Shown one piece after another: positions 15,718-22,995 of a stretch of DNA of 56,571 bases. The notes below the pieces were generated by a model. That model worked only from the letters and a program-made list of their open reading frames with translations. It was not told the origin of the DNA and searched no databases. Location of the stretch: positions 1 through 56,571 of the forward strand of contig JAEWXC010000064.1 in assembly GCA_023396115.1 (NCBI GenBank), written 5' to 3'. The first letter of the stretch is position 1. Every line of letters starts with the position of its first letter. The translations under genes were made by a program, and so were the position numbers. The stretch comes from Actinomycetes bacterium (GTDB taxonomy: Bacteria; Actinomycetota; Actinomycetes; Propionibacteriales; Nocardioidaceae).

Positions 15718-16746
15718 TCACCCCTGGGCCTTCGGCTCACCGAGGGTCTCGGTCAGGGCGGCGTCCAGCGCCTCCAGCGTCTTGATGGCCGAGGTGTAGG
15801 TGGCGGCCTCGGTGTGGCGCAGCGCGATGGCGTGGCCCTTCTTCACCGCCGGCAGGTTCTTCCACAGCGGCGAGTCCAGGACGTACTGCACGGCCTCGCT
15901 GGGGGTGCCGTCGTCCTCCACCGCGTAGGTGATGTGGGTGGCCTCGCCCAGGCTCTTCGGGAGCTCCTCGATCGAGGGGTACTCGGTGACCGTGGCCGAA
16001 CCGCCCTCGGAGGGGTCCTTGACCTCGCCGTAGTAGGTCACGCCGATGTCGGTGGGGATGTTGGTGCCCCACGACCCGGCGAACTCGCGGTGGAACGACC
16101 CGGCCGAGATGTCGCCGTAGGCGCCGACCGCGCCGAACTGGGTGCCCTCCAGGGTGTCGGCCCACTTGGCCTTCAGCTCGTCGGCCTTGGCGTAGTAGGC
16201 CTTCTTCTGCTCCTCGTAGTTGCCGAGCACGCCCGCGGCCTCGGCCTGGCGGCTGCCGAGCTCCTTCCACGAGTCCGGCACGGCCGGGCCGAGCACGACG
16301 ACGGGGGCGACCTGCTCGAGGCGCTCCATGTTGACGTCACCCAGCACCGGCAGCGGGACACCGAGGATGATGACGTCGGGGTCGGCCTCGGCGACGGCGT
16401 CGTAGTTGATGCTGTCGGCGGTCTCGCCCATGATCTTGTCGGTGGCCTCGTAGGTGGCCAGGTCCTCCTCGGTCATCAGCGCGGTGCCGCGGCCCCACGC
16501 GGAGATGCCGACCAGCGGGGCGTCGGCCTCCAGCAGCACCGGCACCGCGTAGCCGGTGGCGACGACGCGCTCGGGCTCGGCGGGGATCTCGACCTTGCCG
16601 TTGTCGGCGGTGAAGGTGATCGTCTCCTCCGACGACGCGGTCTCCTTCTCCCCGTCCCCGGCCCAGCAGCCGGTGAGGGCGAGGCCGATCGAGACGGCGG
16701 CGAGGGTCGCGGCGGTGCGACGCAGGCGAGCAGGACGTGTGCGCAT
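15718..16746 (-). CDS. Iron-siderophore binding lipoprotein
   Basis: This is the substrate-binding component of the importer. The 342-residue precursor starts with MRTRPARLRRTAATLAA, a hydrophobic stretch and the lipobox LTGC, so it is a lipoprotein anchored on the outer face of the membrane. The mature part has the helical-backbone (type III) binding fold of FepB/FhuD proteins: PERVVATGY, DPDVIILGVP and VAPVVVLGP are typical strand ends. The ATG at 16746 is preceded by GGAGGAA. It is the first gene of the operon, with a leader of about 100 bases running from the iron-box promoter. Confidence 0.95.
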   Translation of the reverse strand: MRTRPARLRRTAATLAAVSIGLALTGCWAGDGEKETASSEETITFTADNGKVEIPAEPERVVATGYAVPVLLEADAPLVGISAWGRGTALMTEEDLATYEATDKIMGETADSINYDAVAEADPDVIILGVPLPVLGDVNMERLEQVAPVVVLGPAVPDSWKELGSRQAEAAGVLGNYEEQKKAYYAKADELKAKWADTLEGTQFGAVGAYGDISAGSFHREFAGSWGTNIPTDIGVTYYGEVKDPSEGGSATVTEYPSIEELPKSLGEATHITYAVEDDGTPSEAVQYVLDSPLWKNLPAVKKGHAIALRHTEAATYTSAIKTLEALDAALTETLGEPKAQG

Positions 16747-16854
16747 GGGGTTCCTCCAACGTGGTGCACCCCGGTCGGGGACGCTCGGGAGCGGGTGGGG
16801 TGCGGGCCGCGGGACGCGACCGGTCGCCGGGTGGAGCCGTTCCACACCCGGTGA

Positions 16855-16875
16855 TAGGTGAGGCTATCCTTACCT
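16855..16875. promoter_or_regulatory. Iron box (IdeR/DtxR-type) in a divergent promoter
   Basis: The interrupted palindrome TAGGTGAGGCTATCCTTACCT resembles the IdeR/DtxR consensus TTAGGTTAGGCTAACCTAA. It contains TATCCT (16865-16870), a -10 box for the rightward AraC gene, and on the other strand TAGCCT (16866-16861), a -10 box for the leftward siderophore operon. Iron-loaded repressor bound here would block both promoters. Confidence 0.75.
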
Positions 16876-16905
16876 CGACGTGTCGGTGTGTCGTGGAGGG
16901 GACAG

Positions 16906-17739
16906 ATGGTGTCGTCGGGAGGACAGACGTTGGCCCTGCCGCGGGCGAGCGCTGCCGGGGGAGTCGAGGTGCAGGAGTTCGGGTACGGACTGGGCCCGCC
17001 GGACGGCCTGCTGGTGCTGCGCTACCCGCCGGGGCCGGTGGCGACCGACTTCCCGGAGGGGCGCGACGACTTCCTGCACCAGGTCTTCTGCTCGCCGGAC
17101 GGGGTGCTCGCGGTGCGCCGCGGCATGGGCACCCGGTACCTGGCCGCGGGGGAGCTGCTCTGGGTTCGCCGCGGCACCGTCGCCGCGGTGCGGGGGCTGG
17201 GGTCCCAGACGGTGCTGCGGGCCTGCGTGCGTCGGGTGCCCGAGGCGTTGCTGGAGCACCCGGCCGCCGTCTTCGCCGGTGACCCGGCCCGGGTGGAGCT
17301 GCTGGTCTCCGTGGCCCGCCCCGGGGTGGGTGAGTCCGACGGCCTGGCTGCTCGCCAGCGCCTGCTCGACGGTCTGGCGGCCGCGGATCCCGAGCCGCTG
17401 GAGCACCGGCCTGGTGGTGAGGAGTCCCCGGCCCACTTGGTGGCCCGCGCGCTGCAGGTAGACCCCGCGGACGGCACCGGCCTGGCGGACTGGGCCCAGC
17501 GTCTGCACGTGAGCACGAAGACGTTGCAGCGGGACCTGCAGCGCGTGCACGGGATCTCGTTCACCCAGCTGCGCACCCGCACCCGCCTGGAGGCGGCGGT
17601 CGCGCTGCTGGCCGACCACACCGTCACCGAGGTGGGGCACCTGGTCGGCTACGCCACCACGTCCGCCTTCGTGGCCGCCTTCACCCGCGAGCACGGCGAA
17701 CCCCCGGGCCGCTACGTGCACGCCCGCCTGGCTGGCTGA
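16906..17739 (+). CDS. AraC-family transcriptional regulator of siderophore uptake
   Basis: The 277-residue regulator has a cupin-like N-terminal half (about 20-110) and a C-terminal double helix-turn-helix from about 190: LADWAQRLHVSTKTLQRDLQ for the first and VTEVGHLVGYATTSAFVAAFTREHG for the second, ending in PGRYVHARLAG. The start ATG at 16906 follows GGAGGGG. The gene is divergent from the siderophore uptake operon and both promoters share an iron box, so it most likely activates uptake when its siderophore is present, as described for AraC-type regulators of iron uptake; the ligand is inferred. Confidence 0.88.
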   Translation: MVSSGGQTLALPRASAAGGVEVQEFGYGLGPPDGLLVLRYPPGPVATDFPEGRDDFLHQVFCSPDGVLAVRRGMGTRYLAAGELLWVRRGTVAAVRGLGSQTVLRACVRRVPEALLEHPAAVFAGDPARVELLVSVARPGVGESDGLAARQRLLDGLAAADPEPLEHRPGGEESPAHLVARALQVDPADGTGLADWAQRLHVSTKTLQRDLQRVHGISFTQLRTRTRLEAAVALLADHTVTEVGHLVGYATTSAFVAAFTREHGEPPGRYVHARLAG

Positions 17740-17753
17740 CCCACGCACCCGGT

Positions 17754-17796
17754 GGTCGAGCCCGCAGAGACCGCGTTGGTCGAGCTTGCCGAGACC
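17754..17796. repeat. Two copies of a GGTCGAGC-N-GAGACC short repeat
   Basis: GGTCGAGCCCGCAGAGACC (17754-17772) and GGTCGAGCTTGCCGAGACC (17778-17796) differ at only a few positions, lie 24 bases apart and are themselves partial inverted repeats (GGTC/GACC ends). They sit between the AraC gene and the 3' end of the HNH gene. Similar dispersed repeats are familiar to me from Nocardioides-type genomes, but that is memory, not a search. Confidence 0.6.
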
Positions 17797-17816
17797 CAGT
17801 CCCACACCACCACCCC

Positions 17817-19049
17817 TCACCGCCGCCGGTGGAACCGCAGGTCCCCGTTGGCCAACCTGCGGTGGTCGTAAGCGGGGTCGTGGATGCGGTGGTGGTGCCG
17901 GTTGCACAGGAGCACGGCGTTCGCGAGATTTGTTGGCCCGCCGTGGGACCACGGCACCAGGTGGTGTGCTTCGGACCAGGTGCCGGGGATGTCACACCCC
18001 TCTGCGCGGCAGGTGCGGTCGCGGATCAGGAGTGCCTTGCGCTGGGCCCGGGTGAAGAGCCGTTGTGCCCGACCCAGGTCGAGCACCTCCCCGACTCCGT
18101 TGAGGACCGCGGGGATGATCTGGGCGTTGCAGGCGAGTCGTCGGGCCTGGGTGGCGGTGATCCGTTCCGCCCCGTCGGGAGTCGGTGTCCCGAGGGTCGC
18201 GGCGCCCAACTCTGACCGCAGGGCGTCGAGGGTCATGGTCACGACCAGTGTGGTCGCATCCCCGCCGTGCACCGGCAGTCGAGCCGGGTCGACCGTTTCC
18301 AGGAACTGGCAGAACGCCCGAGCCGCCCGGTGCCCGTACGGCACCGTCGCACGCACCGCTCGGGTGGTGTCGTCGCGTCGCGGGTTGGTGAAGGCGTGCA
18401 GGTACGTCGCCAGTCGGGCCGCGTCCGCATCGGGAAGCAACCCGCTGATCCTGGTGGTGCCGTCACCCATCGAGCGCAGCCCCAGCCGCATCCGGGCCTC
18501 GGCAGAGGCCTCCAGGTTCGCCAGGTGTCGTGCCTCGACGGCCTCGGCGATCTCGGGCGCCACGACTTCGAGGATCCGTCGCCCGAGTCGCAGCAGGGCT
18601 GCGGGGTCGTGGTGTTCGGCCTCCGCGACGAGCGTCTTTTCCGCGAGCGTGACGGTCTCGGGTGCCAGGTCGTCAGGCAGTTCGTCCAGTGCTCGCGCAA
18701 TGACCCCGGCCTGCGATCGGTTCACCAACCCGGCACGGAACGCTTCGGCCAACAGTGGGCGTCGTTCCAACGTGAGCGCGAGCCGCAGGTCCGCCCCGGC
18801 GTCCCGCCCGGAGGAGTGCGTCGCTTGCGCGACCCATGCCGCCGCATCGCGGGCACCGGTCTGGTCGGCCACGTCGTCGGCAGCGGCCAGCACCCGGAGG
18901 CGGAGTTCGCAGACTCGGGCCTCGACCTCGGCGAGCTCCACCAGGGCGGCGGCCTTCTCGTCCGCGCCCATGAAGGTCGGATTCGCGTGCGCGACGGAGG
19001 CCAGCGAGTCGACGAGGTCGTGCGCGACCGCACAGATCGGATGCTCCAC
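17817..19049 (-). CDS. DUF222/HNH endonuclease domain protein (13E12 type)
   Basis: The 410-residue product has an alpha-helical DUF222 region (about 30-270) and a C-terminal HNH nuclease domain: CRAEGCDIPGTWSEAHHLVPWSHGG, then NAVLLCNRHHHRIHD, with the zinc-binding cysteines and the catalytic histidines present. The family is multicopy in actinobacteria and known as the 13E12 repeat proteins in mycobacteria; its function is not settled. The start GTG at 19049 is preferred over 19055 because AGGAGGTGA lies directly upstream at proper spacing. A perfect SOS box lies 39 bases before it, so expression is probably DNA-damage inducible. Confidence 0.9.
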   Translation of the reverse strand: MEHPICAVAHDLVDSLASVAHANPTFMGADEKAAALVELAEVEARVCELRLRVLAAADDVADQTGARDAAAWVAQATHSSGRDAGADLRLALTLERRPLLAEAFRAGLVNRSQAGVIARALDELPDDLAPETVTLAEKTLVAEAEHHDPAALLRLGRRILEVVAPEIAEAVEARHLANLEASAEARMRLGLRSMGDGTTRISGLLPDADAARLATYLHAFTNPRRDDTTRAVRATVPYGHRAARAFCQFLETVDPARLPVHGGDATTLVVTMTLDALRSELGAATLGTPTPDGAERITATQARRLACNAQIIPAVLNGVGEVLDLGRAQRLFTRAQRKALLIRDRTCRAEGCDIPGTWSEAHHLVPWSHGGPTNLANAVLLCNRHHHRIHDPAYDHRRLANGDLRFHRRR

Positions 19050-19087
19050 GGTCACCTCCTGGCCTCGTCAACACCCCCATCCTCTCA

Positions 19088-19103
19088 TCGAACACCTGTT
19101 CGA
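19088..19103. promoter_or_regulatory. Perfect SOS (LexA) box
   Basis: TCGAACACCTGTTCGA matches the actinobacterial/mycobacterial LexA consensus TCGAAC-N4-GTTCGA at every fixed base. It lies 39 bases upstream of the HNH gene start. Confidence 0.85.
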
Positions 19104-19373
19104 GTCAAGGATATTTCCGCAGGTCACGGGTGCTGTGGACTGTCCCAGCGCCCGCCGCTGCTGGGGACAACGCCGGGCACTTCCTGCCCCCGGCGTCCGG
19201 CGGTGATGGGCGAAGCTGCTCGCGCGGTGGTGGCTGCCGCAGCCTGGTTCGCGACGCATGGTGTGCCGGCGGGAACAGCGTCGGGTGAGGCTGTTCGGTT
19301 GGTCGGCCGCACCACCCGTGGGACGCGCTGGGGGCGGGCGGGACGTGTGGATGCGCGGGCGCTGGGGCCGGGC

Positions 19374-19379
19374 TAGCCT
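19374..19379 (+). promoter_or_regulatory. -10 box TAGCCT of leaderless nitroreductase gene
   Basis: TAGCCT ends 7 bases before the GTG at 19387, consistent with a leaderless transcript, and it settles the start of the gene. Confidence 0.55.
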
Positions 19380-19386
19380 CCCGGAC

Positions 19387-20055
19387 GTGACCACCGCCTC
19401 CTTGGACGCCCTGCTGGCCGAGCGCTACTCCTGCCGCGAGTTCGCCGACACCCCGGTGGACCCGGCAACCGTGGACGAGATCCTCGAACTGGCCGGACGC
19501 ACCCCGTCGTGGTGCAACACCCAGCCCTGGCACGTGCACGTCTCGGATCCCGCGACCACGGACCGTTGGCGTGCCGAGCTCGCCGAGCATCTGGGCGCCG
19601 GGATGATGGCCGGCTCCGACCTGCCGTTCCCGTCCCGCTACGCCGGTGTGTTCGACGAGCGGCGCAAGGCCGCGGCCTGGCAGCTCTACGAGGCCGTCGG
19701 GATCGAGTTCGGTGACCGGGCGGCGTCGCTGCAGCAGACGATGCGCAACTTCGACTTCTTCGGGGCGCCGCACGTCGCGATCATCACCACCGAGGCCGAC
19801 CTGGGTCCGTACGGTGCGGTCGACTGCGGACTGTTCGTGCAGTCCTTCCTGCTGGCTGCCCGCAGCCGCGGCATCGACGCCGTCCCGCAGGCGGCGCTCG
19901 CGATGCAGGCCGGCTTCTTCCGCGAGCAGCTCGGTCTGCCCGAGCACCGGCAGGTGGTGGTCGGCATCTCGTTCGGTCACGCGCTGCCCGAGGCCGCCGC
20001 CAACGACTACCGCACCCCGCGCCAGCCGCTGGCGGACCTGCGCACCTGGGTCTGA
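19387..20055 (+). CDS. Nitroreductase family protein
   Basis: The 222-residue FMN-dependent oxidoreductase belongs to the NfsA/NfnB-type fold. The N-terminal FMN-binding motif is RYSCREF at about 13, followed by the conserved NTQPWHVHV near 42. The C-terminal half has GAVDCGLFVQSFLLAARSRGIDAVPQ near 143-165 and VVVGISFG near 190. These proteins reduce nitro or quinone compounds with NAD(P)H; the natural substrate is not apparent. The start is taken at the GTG 7 bases after a -10 box, giving a normal N-terminus. Confidence 0.9.
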   Translation: MTTASLDALLAERYSCREFADTPVDPATVDEILELAGRTPSWCNTQPWHVHVSDPATTDRWRAELAEHLGAGMMAGSDLPFPSRYAGVFDERRKAAAWQLYEAVGIEFGDRAASLQQTMRNFDFFGAPHVAIITTEADLGPYGAVDCGLFVQSFLLAARSRGIDAVPQAALAMQAGFFREQLGLPEHRQVVVGISFGHALPEAAANDYRTPRQPLADLRTWV

Positions 20056-20118
20056 CGCCACCGTCGCGGGGAGCGGACTTCCCCAGAATCCGCGACGCGG
20101 CGACCCGTGCGCACTGCC

Positions 20119-20157
20119 TAGTGTCGAGGCACCGGGAGCGTGGTGAGCGTGGAGGTG
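20119..20157 (+). promoter_or_regulatory. -10 box and strong ribosome binding site of the RCC1 gene
   Basis: TAGTGT at 20119-20124 fits TANNNT, and GGAGGTG at 20151-20157 is a strong Shine-Dalgarno sequence 4 bases before the GTG at 20162. Unlike several neighbours this gene has a leader. Confidence 0.5.
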
Positions 20158-20161
20158 CGTC

Positions 20162-22216
20162 GTGGAGAGTGGCGAACTGCGGCAGCGACGAGGGTTCCTG
20201 CTGGCCTGGGTGGGCCTCCTGCTGGTGGCGGCACTGACCGTGCTGGCCAACGCGGCCCAGGCCGCGCCGCCGTCCACCCCCTGGACCTGGGGCGCCAACA
20301 CCTACGGTGAGCTCGGCACCGGGGGCACCGTGCCGCGCACCACCCCCGCCCCGGTCGACCTCGAGAGCGTCGTCGACGCGCACGGCGGACGCGAGCACGT
20401 GGTGGCCCTGCGGGCCGACGGCACCGTGTGGACCTGGGGCAGCAACCAGCACGGGCAGCTGGGCACCGGCGGCAGCAGCAACCGCTCCACCCCCGCGCAG
20501 GTCCCGGGACTCTCGGGCGTGGTGGCCGTCGAGACGGGCCACAACCACTCGATGGCGTTGACCTCCGACGGGCGGATCTGGGCCTGGGGCTACAACGCCG
20601 ACGGGCAGCTGGGCGACGGCACCACCACCCTGCGGCGCACCCCGGTCCGCGTGGCCGGCGTCGTCGACGCAATGGCGATCGCCGGCGGCCGGGACATGGC
20701 CTACGCGGTTCGGGCCGACGGCACGGTGCTCGGCTGGGGTCGCAACACCGAGGGCCAGGTCGGCGACGGCACCACCACCCGACGCACCTCCCCGGTCGCG
20801 GTCAGCGGGCTGGACCAGGTGGTGCGGATCGCCGGCGGTCGCGACCACGGACTGGCGGTGCGGACCGACGGCAGCGTCTGGTCGTGGGGCTCCAACGACT
20901 ACGGGCAGCTGGGGCTGGGCAACTCCGGCGCCGCCACCGACCGGCTGGTGCCGGTGCAGGTGATCGCCTCCGGCATGAGCGACGTGACCGCCGGCGCCCA
21001 CCACTCCTACGCGTTGGCCGCCGACGGCACCGTGCGGTCGTGGGGGCGCAACTACCGCGCGAACCTCGGGGACGGGACGACCAGCACCCGCACCCGCCCG
21101 GTGACGGTGCGCGAGGTCAGCGGGGCGGTCTCGATCGCGTCGGGGCGCGACCACGGGCTGGCGGTGCTGGCCGACGGTCGGGTCCGGGCGTGGGGTGAGA
21201 ACAGCTCCGGTCAGCTCGGCGACGGCAGCACCACCGACCGGTCGACCCCGGTGCTGGTGCCCGGGGTCACCGACGCGGTGCAGGCCGGTGGCGGCGGGGG
21301 CGCCTACTCGGTGGTGCTGGTCGGCTCGGGGACCCCGCCGGCCAACCAGCCTCCGGTGGCGCGGATCGAGGTCAGTTGTCAGGGCAGCACCTGCACCTAC
21401 TCCGGTGCCACCTCGAGCGACCCCGACGGCCAGGTCGTGGCCTGGTCGTGGGAGCTGCCCGGAGGTGAGCAGGCCTCGGGGGAGGAGGTCACCCAGACCG
21501 ACGTGGCGCCCGGCGAGCACGTGGTGCGGCTCAGCGTGGCCGACGACGACGGGGCCACCGACGCCGTCACCGCCACGGTGACCGTGCAGCCGCCCGGACC
21601 CGGGTCGGTGACCCACGTGGGGGAGGCCACGCAGAACGCCAACACCCAGACCCCCACGGTCACCGCGCCGGCCGGGGTGGAGTCCGGGGACCGGATGGTG
21701 CTGATCGTGAGCATCAACCGCGCCGGCTCGCTGACCGCGCCCGCCGGGTGGAGCCTGCTCGGCACGGTCTCCGACGGCACCGACGTGCGATCGTGGGTGC
21801 TGACCCGGGTCGCTGCCGCCGGCACCGCGGGCAGCCAGGTCCGGGTGAGCCTGGACGCCTACGCCAAGAGCGCCACGCACCTGAGCGTGCACCGTGGTGC
21901 GGGCGAGCCGGTGGCCACCGGCCGCGCCGAGACCGTCACCACGGCGGTGCACAGTGCTCCCGCGGCGAGCGCGGCCACCGCGGGCAGCACGGTGCTGCGG
22001 ACCTGGGTGGACAAACTCTCCACGGCCCACGACTGGACCGTGCCGACATCCCTGACGCTGCGTGCCGCCACCCGTGGCAGCGGCGGCGGACTGCTCACCT
22101 CGGTGCTGGCCGACCAGACGGGCGTCGCGGCAGGTCCGGTGCCGGCGGTGGCGGCGGACACCGGGCTGGCCAGCGGCAAGGCGATCGCCTGGACCGTGGT
22201 GCTGCCCCCGTCCTGA
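20162..22216 (+). CDS. Secreted RCC1 seven-bladed propeller protein with PKD and novel C-terminal domain
   Basis: A 684-residue secreted protein. A signal peptide with a hydrophobic core (LLAWVGLLLVAALTVLA) ends in AQA near residue 38. Residues 40-390 hold seven RCC1/ATS1-type repeats, each with a WGxNxxGQLGxG core (for example WTWGANTYGELGTG and WSWGSNDYGQLGLG), enough for one seven-bladed propeller. A PKD domain follows (about 397-478, DPDGQVVAWSWELPGG). The last 200 residues form an Ala/Thr/Val-rich beta domain that is clearly related to the C-terminus of the protein at 49163, where it also follows a PKD domain. The role is unknown; adhesion or cell-wall binding is a guess. Confidence 0.88.
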   Translation: MESGELRQRRGFLLAWVGLLLVAALTVLANAAQAAPPSTPWTWGANTYGELGTGGTVPRTTPAPVDLESVVDAHGGREHVVALRADGTVWTWGSNQHGQLGTGGSSNRSTPAQVPGLSGVVAVETGHNHSMALTSDGRIWAWGYNADGQLGDGTTTLRRTPVRVAGVVDAMAIAGGRDMAYAVRADGTVLGWGRNTEGQVGDGTTTRRTSPVAVSGLDQVVRIAGGRDHGLAVRTDGSVWSWGSNDYGQLGLGNSGAATDRLVPVQVIASGMSDVTAGAHHSYALAADGTVRSWGRNYRANLGDGTTSTRTRPVTVREVSGAVSIASGRDHGLAVLADGRVRAWGENSSGQLGDGSTTDRSTPVLVPGVTDAVQAGGGGGAYSVVLVGSGTPPANQPPVARIEVSCQGSTCTYSGATSSDPDGQVVAWSWELPGGEQASGEEVTQTDVAPGEHVVRLSVADDDGATDAVTATVTVQPPGPGSVTHVGEATQNANTQTPTVTAPAGVESGDRMVLIVSINRAGSLTAPAGWSLLGTVSDGTDVRSWVLTRVAAAGTAGSQVRVSLDAYAKSATHLSVHRGAGEPVATGRAETVTTAVHSAPAASAATAGSTVLRTWVDKLSTAHDWTVPTSLTLRAATRGSGGGLLTSVLADQTGVAAGPVPAVAADTGLASGKAIAWTVVLPPS

Positions 22217-22240
22217 CCCGGCGTTGTCGGCGAGCGCTGT

Positions 22241-22246
22241 TACGGT
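22241..22246 (+). promoter_or_regulatory. -10 box TACGGT of leaderless GNAT gene
   Basis: TACGGT ends 6 bases before the GTG at 22253 and indicates a leaderless transcript. Confidence 0.5.
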
Positions 22247-22252
22247 CGCGAC

Positions 22253-22846
22253 GTGACCCAGTTCACGTGGAAGGCCGCCAACGAGGCCACCGACGAGGAC
22301 GTCGACGCCGTCTTCGAGGCCGGGGGTGCCCGCAAGTGCCGGTGCCAGGGGCTCAAGGTCCCGGGCTGGATCTGGCGCGACACCACCCAGGCGGAGCGCG
22401 ACGATGCGCTGGTGGAGCAGACCGCCTGCGGCACGAGTGGCCCCACCTCCGGCCTGGTCGGGTACGTCGACGGTGAACCGGCCGGCTGGGTCGCCGTCGA
22501 GCCGCGGGAGAACTACCCGCGCATCTGGGTCCGCAAGAAGTCCTGGATGCGGATGGACCCCGACCTGGAGGGCGTCTGGTCGGTGACCTGCTTCGTGGTC
22601 CGCAAGGGCTTCCGGCGCCAGGGCCTGATGTACGAGCTGGCGGCGGCCACCGTCGAGTACGGCCGACAGGTCGGCGCCCAGGTCCTCGAGGGGTACCCGA
22701 CCGAGCCGGCCGAGGGGAAGACCGTGATCTGGGACGAGGCCTCGGTCGGCTTGCTCCAGGTGTTCCTCGACGCCGGGTACGAGGTCGAGGCGTCGCCCAC
22801 GCTGCGCCGGCGCGTGGTGCGGCACCGACTCGGCGCCCCGGCCTGA
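22253..22846 (+). CDS. GNAT-family N-acetyltransferase
   Basis: The 197-residue protein has the acetyl-CoA-binding core of GNAT enzymes: GVWSVTCFVVRKGFRRQGLMYELAAATVEYGRQVGA near 103-138, in which RKGFRRQGL is the pyrophosphate loop (R/Q-x-x-G-x-G/A type). The N-terminal part contains the pair CRCQGLKVPG near residue 30, typical of a small bacterial GNAT subgroup of unknown substrate. The GTG start lies 6 bases after a -10 box. Confidence 0.85.
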   Translation: MTQFTWKAANEATDEDVDAVFEAGGARKCRCQGLKVPGWIWRDTTQAERDDALVEQTACGTSGPTSGLVGYVDGEPAGWVAVEPRENYPRIWVRKKSWMRMDPDLEGVWSVTCFVVRKGFRRQGLMYELAAATVEYGRQVGAQVLEGYPTEPAEGKTVIWDEASVGLLQVFLDAGYEVEASPTLRRRVVRHRLGAPA

Positions 22847-22995
22847 TCGGCACGTGGCTCGGCGGCGGGTCGAGCGGGAGTGGCGCGCCGACCCACACGG
22901 TTCGGCGCCCGTGTCGGACGGTGGCAGGCAGAATGCGCGCTGTGCGGCATCACCGGATCGCCGCAGCGGTCGAGAGAAAGAGCTGACGCTTCACC

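Larger units (their letters stand above)
19056..19386. other. Intergenic region of about 330 bases
   Basis: The region separates the leftward HNH gene from the rightward nitroreductase. It holds the SOS box at 19088-19103 near one end and the nitroreductase -10 box at the other. The middle (about 19110-19370) shows no convincing gene: an in-frame extension of the nitroreductase frame back to 19258 exists, but it is Arg/Gly-rich and unlike the family. Confidence 0.6.
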
